From: RUG14186 sp964644555
GTDB lineage: Bacteria; Bacillota; Clostridia; Eubacteriales; Anaerofustaceae
Length of the DNA: 6,582 bases
Assembly (NCBI GenBank): GCA_964644555.1
Contig: CAZXWI010000084.1
Location: 1-6,582 of the forward strand
Reading direction: 5' to 3'
In this document: piece by piece, positions 1 through 5,947 of the stretch
Numbering within the stretch: the stretch's first letter is position 1
Layout: every line of letters starts with the position of its first letter
Notes under the pieces: model-generated
Databases searched by the model: none
What the model was told of the DNA's origin: nothing
The model's input: the letters and a program-made list of their open reading frames with translations, nothing else
Program-made: the position numbers and the translations under genes

Positions 1-823
1 ATATTATGGTTTTGTTATTGCTGATGAAAATTCTATCCTCAAAAACCAAATCCAAAGCCTTTGAAAGCACATTTTTTTCGACATTTTGTCCGGCTTTTTT
101 CATCTCCTGCCAACTATCCTCGTGGCTTACATTCAGCACGGCTTGGGTGATGATAGGTCCTTCGTCTAAATCATTATTGACAAAATGAGCCGTTGCTCCG
201 ATGATTTTCACACCTCTTTCAAAAGCTTGTTTGTAAGGGTTTGCACCGATGAAAGCAGGTAAAAACGAATGGTGAATGTTGATGATTTTGCCCTCAAAAG
301 AGGAGACAAATTGAGGCGATAAGATACGCATATATTTAGCCAAGACTAAATAATTAAAATCGTATTGTTTTAAGCACTCAAAAACAAGGGCTTCGTGTTC
401 TTCTCTGCTTAAATTTTCGCTTTTAATGCTGTGAAAAGGTATTTCAAACTTATCGACTAAGTCTTTAAGCTCGTTGTGGTTGGAAATGACAGCTTTAATA
501 TTGGCTAAAAGTTCGTTGCTGTAATGTTTTATAAGTAAATCCCCCAAGCAGTGTGCTTCCTTTGTCGCTAAAATGACAATATCTTTTTTTTGCTTTAAAC
601 AAAGCTCTATGCGAGTGTTATCAGGCAAAACAGCCTTTAAAGTGCCTGTAAATGAATGCTCGTCAAACTCACCCTCTAAAACTGCTCGAAAAAAAAACTG
701 CCCCTCGCCCACGAATTCATCGTTTTTGATGATATTGAGCTGATATTTGAAAATCACATCAGCAATGCGGTAAATCAAGCCCTTTTCATCGCTGGTGGCG
801 ATTTTTAACACAAATTGTTTCAT
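1..823 (-). CDS. purU: Formyltetrahydrofolate deformylase PurU (stop codon lies outside the window)
   Basis: Hydrolyses 10-formyltetrahydrofolate to formate and tetrahydrofolate in the cytoplasm, balancing one-carbon pools and supplying formate for purine synthesis. Read from an ATG at 823, the frame stays open for 274 codons to the window edge, with one base left over. The N-terminal part (about residues 1-80, beginning MKQFVLKIATSDEKGLIYRI) has the look of the ACT-type regulatory domain of PurU. The rest is a formyltransferase-fold domain, with ISNH near 113-116, NIHHSFLP at 182-189 (Asn182 and His184 match catalytic residues), TAHFV at 211-215, and LDEGPIITQ from 219 with catalytic Asp220. 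The length fits full-size PurU, so probably only the stop codon is missing. The start overlaps the cca stop as ATGA (820-823), suggesting translational coupling. An A8 run (coding strand, 584-591) and a T9 run (689-697) occur inside it. Confidence 0.93.
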   Translation of the reverse strand, partial: MKQFVLKIATSDEKGLIYRIADVIFKYQLNIIKNDEFVGEGQFFFRAVLEGEFDEHSFTGTLKAVLPDNTRIELCLKQKKDIVILATKEAHCLGDLLIKHYSNELLANIKAVISNHNELKDLVDKFEIPFHSIKSENLSREEHEALVFECLKQYDFNYLVLAKYMRILSPQFVSSFEGKIINIHHSFLPAFIGANPYKQAFERGVKIIGATAHFVNNDLDEGPIITQAVLNVSHEDSWQEMKKAGQNVEKNVLSKALDLVFEDRIFISNNKTII

Positions 824-1941
824 TTTTGCTCCCGTATGTAATCTTTTAGCCATTCTTGTGTGAGCGTTTCAATCTTTGCTCCCAAATTTTTGCCCTTAAA
901 GCCTTGTTTTTCAAGCTCTTTAATGTCAATTTCTGCCCTTAAAGCCCTCTCATAAACGCCCAAAGCCTTTGCCCTTTGCACTCTTTGCTTATCCCAAAGC
1001 CCAAGCCATTTACAAAGTGGCATTTTAAGAGCGACAAAGCCAAAGTCTAAATCCCTCATCTTGCCTTCAAAAAAAGGCTGCTTCGCCCTTTGGTAAAGCT
1101 CTTTTTTAAGTTTAGTTTGCTTGAAAAAGGCTTGCATTTTAAATTCGAAAAAATTAAGATAAAGATACAAAAATAAAGCTTCATCTTTAATAAATTTTCT
1201 TGCTTTTTGAAGCATTTGTTTGAATTTTAAGCTTTTAGCGTTTTTTTGAGTGCTAATAAAAAAGACTTTTTGTTCTAAATTCAAACTTTGCAAAAGCTCA
1301 AAACCACGCCACAAATGAGGGGCTTTGAAAAATTTATAAAGTTCGTTGTTGATTCTGTCCTTACTCAAATCGCTTGTATCCATAGTTTTCATCAATTTCA
1401 AACTCTCATCAGCCACGCTTAAATCGAACCTTGAAACAAAATGAATTGCTCTAAATACCCTAAGGCTGTCTTCTTTAAAGCGTTCATCATCAATATGCCT
1501 TAAAATCCCTTGTTTTAAATCAGCAAATCCTCCGTAAAAGTCTAAAAATTCATCGTTAAAGATATTTATCATCATTGAATTTATGGTAAAATCCCTGCGT
1601 TTTGCGGCGAGTTTTTCATCATTGCAAAGCCTTACTTCAAAGCCTTTGTGTCCTTGGGCGACTTTGTTTTCGCTTCGTGCAAGGGCTAAATCGTAATTTT
1701 TGAATTTATACACGAAAAAACTCTTTCCAAAGCCGTTTGCTTTAAGTTTTTTCATCAGCTCATCAAAAAATTCTGCCTCAATATCATAAATTTCTATATC
1801 AAAGTCTAAAATTTCATACCCTAAAAGTATGTCTCTTACGCTACCGCCCACCAAATAAGCCCTTTTTGTGTAAGGCTTTAAAAAATTGGCGATGAATTCA
1901 ATATTGGGATTATTTTTTAAGCTTATCTTCGATACTTGCAA
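820..1941 (-). CDS. cca: CCA tRNA nucleotidyltransferase (class II poly(A) polymerase/CCA-adding family)
   Basis: Adds or repairs the 3'-terminal CCA of tRNAs using CTP and ATP. The 373 residues show the class II nucleotidyltransferase head. YLVGGSVRDILLG (29-41) is the nucleotide-binding signature and DFDIE (46-50) carries the two metal-binding aspartates. RRDFTINSM (115-123) is the second conserved block, EDSLRVFRAIHF (157-168) the arginine-rich motif, and DRINNEL (195-201) the following helix. The Lys/Phe-rich C-terminal half should form the tRNA-binding body, and no HD phosphohydrolase domain is visible. The start is TTG at 1941: an in-frame TAG lies 12 bases upstream, and the next usable start falls inside the catalytic motif. 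It overlaps the end of the ciaD-like gene by 32 bases and has only a weak ribosome site (TTAGAG), so translation is probably coupled. A pure poly(A) polymerase is possible but less likely, as no other CCA enzyme is seen here. Confidence 0.92.
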   Translation of the reverse strand: MQVSKISLKNNPNIEFIANFLKPYTKRAYLVGGSVRDILLGYEILDFDIEIYDIEAEFFDELMKKLKANGFGKSFFVYKFKNYDLALARSENKVAQGHKGFEVRLCNDEKLAAKRRDFTINSMMINIFNDEFLDFYGGFADLKQGILRHIDDERFKEDSLRVFRAIHFVSRFDLSVADESLKLMKTMDTSDLSKDRINNELYKFFKAPHLWRGFELLQSLNLEQKVFFISTQKNAKSLKFKQMLQKARKFIKDEALFLYLYLNFFEFKMQAFFKQTKLKKELYQRAKQPFFEGKMRDLDFGFVALKMPLCKWLGLWDKQRVQRAKALGVYERALRAEIDIKELEKQGFKGKNLGAKIETLTQEWLKDYIREQK

Positions 1942-2239
1942 GTAAAAACTCTAAAAAATTTATGGTTAAATCAAGCCTCATTTCAAGCTCATCTTGCTTT
2001 GTGCTTTTAAGCCCCTCAAAAAGCACTAAAATTCGCTCTTTGATATTGTTTAAATACCTTGCTTCACTCGCACTTAGCACATAATTTGTGCCAGTTTGTA
2101 GCTCACTTGGGCTTTTGTATGAGGGCGTAAAGTCAATAACTTCCGCATTTTTGGGCTTTTCATCGCTTTTAATGCTTTCATTTGATGAGGGATTATTCAT
2201 CTCATCAAGTGTTTTTTTAGCTAAATCCTCTAAATTCAT
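1910..2239 (-). CDS. ciaD: CiaD-like protein (candidate Campylobacter invasion antigen D)
   Basis: Small acidic protein of 109 residues with no signal peptide or membrane segment. The N-terminal half (1-50) is rich in Ser, Asn, Pro and Lys and probably disordered. The C-terminal half (56-109) is predicted helical, with the segments SEARYLNNIKERILVLFEGL and DLTINFLEFLLASIEDKLKK. In C. jejuni the gene just before cca and purU is, from memory, Cj0788 (CiaD), reported as an effector delivered through the flagellar export system. The family call rests on this gene order and the overall character, not on alignment. I prefer the ATG at 2239 because it forms an ATGA overlap with the upstream stop and has AGGTGG upstream; a GTG at 2254 would add five residues without a usable ribosome site. 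I could not place a convincing MAP-kinase docking motif, so an effector role in this strain is inference. Confidence 0.66.
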   Translation of the reverse strand: MNLEDLAKKTLDEMNNPSSNESIKSDEKPKNAEVIDFTPSYKSPSELQTGTNYVLSASEARYLNNIKERILVLFEGLKSTKQDELEMRLDLTINFLEFLLASIEDKLKK

Positions 2240-2481
2240 ATTTTTATCAACCACCTTTTAAATTCGTTAATTTCTTCATCACTTTTCATCGTGTTAAAAA
2301 AATCCAGCATTTGCGTGTTTAAATCCTTATGCTTTGAGTGCAAACCGCTCAAACGCCTCACCGCATCAATGGCGTCTTGGTTTTGGGGATTTTCTTTTAA
2401 AATGTTTTTATAAATTTCCAAAGCCTCATTTTTAAGCCCCTGTGCCTCATAAATTGAAGCTTCTGTGATTGTTTTTTTCAT
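2236..2481 (-). CDS. Small TPR-like protein of unknown function, first gene of the ciaD-cca-purU operon
   Basis: 81-residue cytoplasmic protein. Residues 6-37 (TEASIYEAQGLKNEALEIYK and the following NILKENP) read as one tetratricopeptide-type helical hairpin: small residues at the expected positions, a Gly-Leu turn, and the closing Asn-Pro. The remainder is charged and helical and ends in FKRWLIKI. A single repeat usually implies protein-protein contact or oligomerisation; no enzyme motif is visible. The ATG at 2481 is chosen because GAGG lies four bases upstream, whereas the frame itself extends further to 2517 across the promoter. The stop overlaps the ATG of the ciaD-like gene as ATGA. In C. 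jejuni the gene before ciaD (Cj0787, from memory) is likewise a small uncharacterised protein. A chaperone or partner role for the CiaD-like protein would fit the coupling but is speculation. Confidence 0.8.
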   Translation of the reverse strand: MKKTITEASIYEAQGLKNEALEIYKNILKENPQNQDAIDAVRRLSGLHSKHKDLNTQMLDFFNTMKSDEEINEFKRWLIKI

Positions 2482-2507
2482 TGTGCCTCGTTTCAAAAAT
2501 TCATATA

Positions 2508-2516
2508 ATTGTAGCA
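2508..2516 (-). promoter_or_regulatory. Extended -10 promoter for the TPR-ciaD-cca-purU operon
   Basis: On the minus strand TGCTACAAT follows a T-run. This is an extended -10 element (TG, one base, then TACAAT), the usual form of sigma-70 promoters in Campylobacter, which often lack a clear -35. The predicted transcript would start near 2501 and leave a leader of about 20 bases carrying the GAGG ribosome site. Confidence 0.5.
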
Positions 2517-2552
2517 AAAAAGCTGCTTTTATACAAGTATTTTAACATTATT

Positions 2553-3419
2553 TTAATCATCAAATCTTTTCAGCAAAGGTGCATAAAATTCAATCCTCCT
2601 GTCTCGCAAAAAGGGCCACCACCTCCGAACTTGCTCATTTTGAGCCAAATCAATATCCACAAAAAGCACCTTTTCATCAGTGGAATTTGCACGCAAAAGC
2701 TCCTCGCCCATAGCCGAAAAGGCAAAGGAATTGCCCCAAAATCTTATGCCCGTGCCGTGTTCGCCCTTTTCAAAGCCTACACGATTGATAGCAAGGACGG
2801 GTAAGCCATTGGCTATGGCGTGTCCTCTTTGCACGGCTACCCACGCTTCAAGCTGTCTTTGCTTTTCATCTGCTGTGTCCGTGTCAAAATGCCCTATGGC
2901 TGTGGGATAGATGAGTATTTGAGCGTTTTTTAAAGCCATTATCCTCGCTGCTTCTGGAAACCACTGGTCCCAGCACACCAAAACACCAAGCTTTCCAACG
3001 CTTGTTTGTATAGGCTCAAAGCCCAAATCCCCCGGCGTAAAATAAAATTTCTCGTAAAAATTTGGATCATCTGGTATGTGCATTTTGCGGTATTTACCAG
3101 CTATTGAGCCGTTTTTTTCAAAGACCACAGCACTATTGTGATAAAGCCCAGCACTTCTTTTTTCAAAAAGAGAACAAAGCAGCACAACGGCATTTTCTTT
3201 GGCAACCTTTGCCCAAAATTCAATATCTTTTTCATACTCATTAGCCAAGTCAAAAAAAGCTACATTTTCGCTTTGACAAAAATACGCACTTTGATGCAAT
3301 TCATTAAGGCAAATAAGCTTGGCACCGCCCTTTGCGGCTTCTTTGATGAAACGGCAAGTTTTGGCTCGTGTGGTGGCTTTGTCCTTTTCAAAAGCTTGTT
3401 GTATGAGGGCTATTTTCAT
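2553..3419 (-). CDS. aguB: N-carbamoylputrescine amidohydrolase AguB
   Basis: Hydrolyses N-carbamoylputrescine to putrescine, CO2 and ammonia, the last step of the agmatine route to polyamines. The 288-residue protein is a nitrilase-superfamily hydrolase with the full catalytic triad: Glu40 in CLNELHQSAYF, Lys112 in KYRKMHIPDD, and Cys149 in VLVCWDQWFPEAAR. The segments FYEKFYFTPGD (121-131), YPTAIG (171-176) and WVAVQRGHAIANGLPV (193-208) are typical of the N-carbamoylputrescine branch. Length is normal for the family. The ATG at 3419 overlaps the transporter stop as ATGA and has AAGGA upstream. Substrate assignment is strengthened by aguA two genes upstream. It is the last gene of the operon; no strong terminator follows within the 71 bases before the next gene start. 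Confidence 0.93.
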   Translation of the reverse strand: MKIALIQQAFEKDKATTRAKTCRFIKEAAKGGAKLICLNELHQSAYFCQSENVAFFDLANEYEKDIEFWAKVAKENAVVLLCSLFEKRSAGLYHNSAVVFEKNGSIAGKYRKMHIPDDPNFYEKFYFTPGDLGFEPIQTSVGKLGVLVCWDQWFPEAARIMALKNAQILIYPTAIGHFDTDTADEKQRQLEAWVAVQRGHAIANGLPVLAINRVGFEKGEHGTGIRFWGNSFAFSAMGEELLRANSTDEKVLFVDIDLAQNEQVRRWWPFLRDRRIEFYAPLLKRFDD

Positions 3420-4297
3420 TGTGTATCCTTTGTAATAGAGTCATCGTAAGGGTCAAGGTGAATTTGAATGTTGAATTTTTCATTTTTGAATTCGTTTTTG
3501 ATTTTATCCTCAATCTCATCGCTGATTTGATGAGCTTGTATCAAAGAAATGAGCGGACAAAAGACCAAATGAACGCTGATATAGTTGATATTTGGGCTTA
3601 CCCTTGATTTAAGCTCGTGAAAGCTGAGGACTTCTTTATTTTCGTTAATTAGCTCCTCAATGCGAGTGATGATTTTTTCATCAAGGGCTTTATCCATAAG
3701 CATTTCAATGCTTTTTTTGGCGATTTTAAAGCCAGAAAAGGCTATATAAAAGCTAATAACAATGCCAAAAAGAGCGTCTATAAAATGCCAATTTGTAAAA
3801 TAAATCAACACCAAGGCTAAAACTGCGGCAAGATTAGCCAAAAAATCGCTTTTATAATGCAAACTATCAGCCTCTACGATGAGGGATTTGCTTTTTTTAG
3901 CGATAAAAGTTAAAAAAAGTGTGAGTAAAAAGGTGCAAATCATCGCAAAAAGCATTACCGCAAGGCTTAAATTCAAATCATTAACGCCCTCATTGTGATA
4001 AATTTTATCCACACTTTCATACAAGATAAACCCAGCCCCAGCAGTGATAAAAAGGGCTTCAAGTAAGCCCATTAAAGCTTCGATTTTATCAAAGCCAAAA
4101 TTATAACGAGCATTGCTTTTACTTGCTGATTTTTTCAGTGCAAAGAAATTCAAAACAGAAATAATACAATCCATCAAAGAATCAAGAGCTGATGAAAGCA
4201 CCGCCACACTTGCACTTGCAAGTCCTGCGATAAATTTAAGCACAGCAAGGGTAAAGGCACATAAACTAGCGATGAGCGTGGCTTTTTGCGGATTCAT
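3416..4297 (-). CDS. Cation diffusion facilitator (CDF) family divalent metal transporter
   Basis: Inner-membrane proton/metal antiporter expected to export Zn2+, Fe2+, Cd2+ or a similar ion. The 293 residues show about six hydrophobic segments (near 7-28, 32-53, 77-95, 108-132, 153-168 and 173-190), then a cytosolic C-terminal domain. The transport-site quartet of FieF-type CDF proteins is present: Asp39 and Asp43 in ALDSLMD, and His147 and Asp151 in LHYKSD. Residues of the cytosolic metal sites also appear to be kept (His243, His256, and His280/Asp282 in QIHLDP). A DD-HD site suits Zn/Fe/Cd rather than Mn, but the ion cannot be fixed from sequence. It sits between aguA and aguB with ATGA overlaps at both ends, so it is certainly co-transcribed; why a metal transporter belongs in a polyamine operon is unclear. 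I recall the same gene order in C. jejuni (Cj0949c-Cj0947c). Confidence 0.9.
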   Translation of the reverse strand: MNPQKATLIASLCAFTLAVLKFIAGLASASVAVLSSALDSLMDCIISVLNFFALKKSASKSNARYNFGFDKIEALMGLLEALFITAGAGFILYESVDKIYHNEGVNDLNLSLAVMLFAMICTFLLTLFLTFIAKKSKSLIVEADSLHYKSDFLANLAAVLALVLIYFTNWHFIDALFGIVISFYIAFSGFKIAKKSIEMLMDKALDEKIITRIEELINENKEVLSFHELKSRVSPNINYISVHLVFCPLISLIQAHQISDEIEDKIKNEFKNEKFNIQIHLDPYDDSITKDTQ

Positions 4298-5274
4298 CTT
4301 CTGCCTTTGAAGCGGTTTTGACAGGAGCAGTGCAAAGAGCCGTTTTGTCTTAAAAAGATTTCAGCACGAACTGGGATTATCTTTCGTTGAGGTAGGGCTT
4401 TGGCTAGAATTTCACATACCCTTTCATCGTTTTTATCATCATAAATTGGCACGATGAGGGCGTTATTGATAAAAACAAAATTTGCATAACTTGCCCCAAG
4501 TCTTTTATTTTCATAAAATTTAGGTTTTGGCAGGGGCAATTCTATGAGCTTAAAGCCCGTTTGCAAAAGCTCTTTTTTCATCAAATTTAAAGGGATAAAA
4601 TGCTCATCGTTTTTATCCTCACAAATACAATGGGCTATGGTATTTTCATCGATAAATCTTGCTAAAATGTCAATGTGTGAGTCTGTATCATCGCCCTTAA
4701 TGAAGCCATTTTCAAGCCAGATGATTTTTTCAAGTCCAAAAATACTTTTAAGCTTTTTTTCTAGCTCATCTTGGCTTAAATGGGCGTTGCGATTGGCATT
4801 AAGCAGACATTTTTTTGTCGTAAGCATTACGCCCTTGCCGTTAAATTCAATACTCCCGCCCTCTAAAATAAGATTTATATCTTTAAGTTCGCTGTGAAAA
4901 TACTCACTAAAAAGCCTAGAATTAACTTCATTATCAAGCTTGCTTTGAAATTTATTGCCCCAAGCATTGAAAGAAAAATTCAAAGTAACAAGCCTTTCAT
5001 TCTCGCTTACATCAATGCCCCCATAATCTCTTATCCAAGTGTCATTTGTAGGGCATTTGAAAAAGCTGACATTATCAAATTTGGCAAATTTTTGCTCAAA
5101 AATTTGCTCATTTGGAGCGATGAGTAAGACTTTTTGAAAGGCACTTACCGCACGGACAAAGTCCTCATAAGCCTTAACAATCTCATCTAAATACGGCTTC
5201 CAATCAGTCTTTTCGTGGGGCAAAGCCACGAGCAACAGCTCTTGTTCGCTCCACTCAGCCAAAGTGCGAGTCAA
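4294..5274 (-). CDS. aguA: Agmatine deiminase AguA (peptidylarginine deiminase-like family)
   Basis: Converts agmatine to N-carbamoylputrescine and ammonia, the step directly before AguB. The 326-residue cytoplasmic protein carries the guanidine-modifying fold of the bacterial PAD-like family. NDTWIRDYGG (77-86) includes the substrate-binding Asp83, and LEGGSIEFNGKG (137-148) supplies Glu138. GDDTDSHID (194-202) holds catalytic His200 and Asp202, and NGSLHCSCQ (311-319) has the nucleophile, most likely Cys316. The start is TTG at 5274, supported by AAGGA (5281-5285) six bases upstream and by family-like N-terminal sequence (AEWSEQELLLVALPHEKTDW). The C-terminal motif is slightly unusual: GSLHCSCQ rather than the common GGNIHC-T-Q type, with a second cysteine at 318. 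A general arginine deiminase is excluded by the family motifs. The stop overlaps the transporter start (ATGA). Confidence 0.92.
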   Translation of the reverse strand: MTRTLAEWSEQELLLVALPHEKTDWKPYLDEIVKAYEDFVRAVSAFQKVLLIAPNEQIFEQKFAKFDNVSFFKCPTNDTWIRDYGGIDVSENERLVTLNFSFNAWGNKFQSKLDNEVNSRLFSEYFHSELKDINLILEGGSIEFNGKGVMLTTKKCLLNANRNAHLSQDELEKKLKSIFGLEKIIWLENGFIKGDDTDSHIDILARFIDENTIAHCICEDKNDEHFIPLNLMKKELLQTGFKLIELPLPKPKFYENKRLGASYANFVFINNALIVPIYDDKNDERVCEILAKALPQRKIIPVRAEIFLRQNGSLHCSCQNRFKGRR

Positions 5275-5280
5275 TTAAAA

Positions 5281-5309
5281 TCCTTGAATTTTGATAAAAT
5301 GTAATTTTA
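5281..5309 (-). promoter_or_regulatory. Promoter and ribosome site of the aguA operon
   Basis: On the minus strand a T-run is followed by GTGTAAAAT. The TAAAAT at 5304-5309 is a good Campylobacter -10 and would start transcription near 5297. AAGGA at 5281-5285 is a strong ribosome site six bases before the TTG start, and it is the main reason for accepting that non-ATG start. Confidence 0.5.
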
Positions 5310-5325
5310 CACAAAAAAGCTGAAT

Positions 5326-5500
5326 TTAAGTTGTGATTTGTTCTTTTTCTTTTAAGAGTTCAAGCAAAAGCTCATCTTTGTTTGTCATCGCTTTTTGGCT
5401 CATTTGTAAGGTAAATTGCTAGCTTGTTTGAATAAAGTTTCATTTTTATCGTTAAATAAGTAAAAAATATTCCAAAATTCAGCTTAACTTAATCTTACCC
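5326..5500 (-). pseudogene. Possible gene debris between the HTH gene and aguA
   Basis: The 226-base spacer holds no intact gene of normal size, but two short minus-strand stretches read like protein. One (5400-5483) encodes 27 residues, including NIFYLFNDKNETLFKQASNL; it has a stop just upstream and no start codon. The other (5326-5403) begins with an ATG that overlaps the first stretch's stop as ATGA. It encodes 25 residues, MSQKAMTNKDELLLELLKEK and then EQITT, and lacks a ribosome site. The second resembles the N-terminus of a helical DNA-binding protein that breaks off. These could be remains of one or two deleted genes, or chance in AT-rich DNA. Confidence 0.25.
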
Positions 5501-5740
5501 TTAATCCTTGCTAAACTCATCAGCCAAGCTTTCAAGCTCTTTGGCGTAGTCTTTTTGCCTTTGTAAAAGTTCTTTGAATTTAAAGCCTAGCATTACTATG
5601 GCGTAAAGCTCTGGTTTGTGTTTTCGCCAATTATAAAGCGTTTTGGTGTCGATTTTTAAAATCCCAGCAATATCTCTTTGAGTGAGCTTTTTACTCGCTT
5701 TTGTCTCGTTTAAAGAGTTTAAATTTTTAGCCTCACGCAT
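5501..5740 (-). CDS. Small helix-turn-helix DNA-binding protein
   Basis: 79-residue protein. Residues 20-40 (TQRDIAGILKIDTKTLYNWR) form a clear helix-turn-helix of the kind that scans DNA with a LYNWRK recognition helix. It is followed by HKPELYAIVMLGFKFKELL and a charged helical tail (61-79) that could be a dimerisation coiled coil. Similar short proteins, with 'TLYNWRKHKPELY' and 'IVMLGFKF' phrases, occur as free-standing regulators in Campylobacter; I recall Cj0422c as one. The ATG at 5740 is chosen because AGGA lies five bases upstream; a TTG at 5752 would overlap that site. It is transcribed divergently from the unknown gene at 5948, and the shared spacer carries a strong dyad, so it probably controls itself and that gene. 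No membrane, enzyme or toxin domain is visible. An antitoxin-like role is possible but unproven. Confidence 0.82.
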   Translation of the reverse strand: MREAKNLNSLNETKASKKLTQRDIAGILKIDTKTLYNWRKHKPELYAIVMLGFKFKELLQRQKDYAKELESLADEFSKD

Positions 5741-5764
5741 TATTGTCCTCAAAATTTTTAAGTT

Positions 5765-5770
5765 AATGTA
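5765..5770 (-). promoter_or_regulatory. Candidate -10 box of the helix-turn-helix gene
   Basis: On the minus strand TACATT lies 24 bases before the ATG at 5740 and would give a leader of about 18 bases with AGGA near its 3' end. Its -35 region (about 5788-5793) abuts the first palindrome at 5796. It is not an extended -10, so the call is tentative. Confidence 0.35.
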
Positions 5771-5795
5771 GTGAAATTTTGCATAAAAATTAACA

Positions 5796-5841
5796 AAGTA
5801 AATATTACTTATAAAAATTTATATATAAGTAATAATTACTT
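5796..5841. promoter_or_regulatory. Paired 15-bp palindromes forming a 46-bp dyad, candidate operator
   Basis: Two near-identical palindromes occur: AAGTAAATATTACTT (5796-5810) and AAGTAATAATTACTT (5827-5841). Their centres are 31 bp apart, close to three helical turns, so bound dimers would sit on the same face. The pair is also arranged as one large imperfect palindrome: each outer arm pairs with the other except at one position, with TTACTTATA (5805-5813) facing TATAAGTAA (5824-5832). It lies midway between the divergent helix-turn-helix gene and the plus-strand gene, next to the expected -35 regions of both. Binding by the helix-turn-helix protein is inference. Confidence 0.6.
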
Positions 5842-5862
5842 CATTTTTATAATTTTTTAAGC

Positions 5863-5878
5863 TAAAATAAAGTAAAAT
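5863..5878 (+). promoter_or_regulatory. Candidate -10 boxes for the plus-strand unknown gene
   Basis: Two TAAAAT hexamers lie at 5863-5868 and 5873-5878, downstream of a T-run, and either could serve as -10. The upstream one would place its -35 region at about 5840-5845, touching the second palindrome. The leader to the preferred ATG at 5948 would be about 60-75 bases. Confidence 0.4.
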
Positions 5879-5947
5879 GCCTATTTTAATTATTTTTCAC
5901 AAGAAGATAATATGGATACTAATTCCATTATGCTAGAAAGGTTTAAA

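Noticed and set aside
6..188. Plus-strand open frames lying opposite the minus-strand genes (for example 6-188, 2469-2804, 3138-3449, 4544-4897, 4894-5127)
   Set aside because: They lie antisense to genes with clear family motifs, have skewed composition and no convincing ribosome sites, and match no protein I know. They are shadows of the real genes.
2240..2254. GTG at 2254 as start of the CiaD-like gene
   Set aside because: There is no properly spaced ribosome site, and it would lengthen the overlap with the upstream gene. The ATG at 2239 gives the ATGA junction seen at other gene borders here.
2517..2535. Possible terminator hairpin after aguB (AAAAGC-A-GCTTTT on the minus strand)
   Set aside because: The inverted arms are separated by one base, so the only real stem is four A-T pairs. 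Its T-run doubles as the upstream part of the next promoter.
5292..5300. Plus-strand extended -10-like TGATAAAAT in the spacer upstream of aguA, hinting at an antisense or small RNA
   Set aside because: No terminator or open frame follows on the plus strand for several hundred bases, and such hexamers are common in AT-rich spacers.
5912..5947. Upstream ATG starts (5912 and 5930) for the plus-strand unknown gene
   Set aside because: Both have weak ribosome sites compared with AAAGG six bases before the ATG at 5948. They remain possible but are not preferred.
5741..5947. CRISPR or direct-repeat array in the AT-rich spacer
   Set aside because: Only two palindromic units are present, without repeat-spacer periodicity. 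They fit an operator better.
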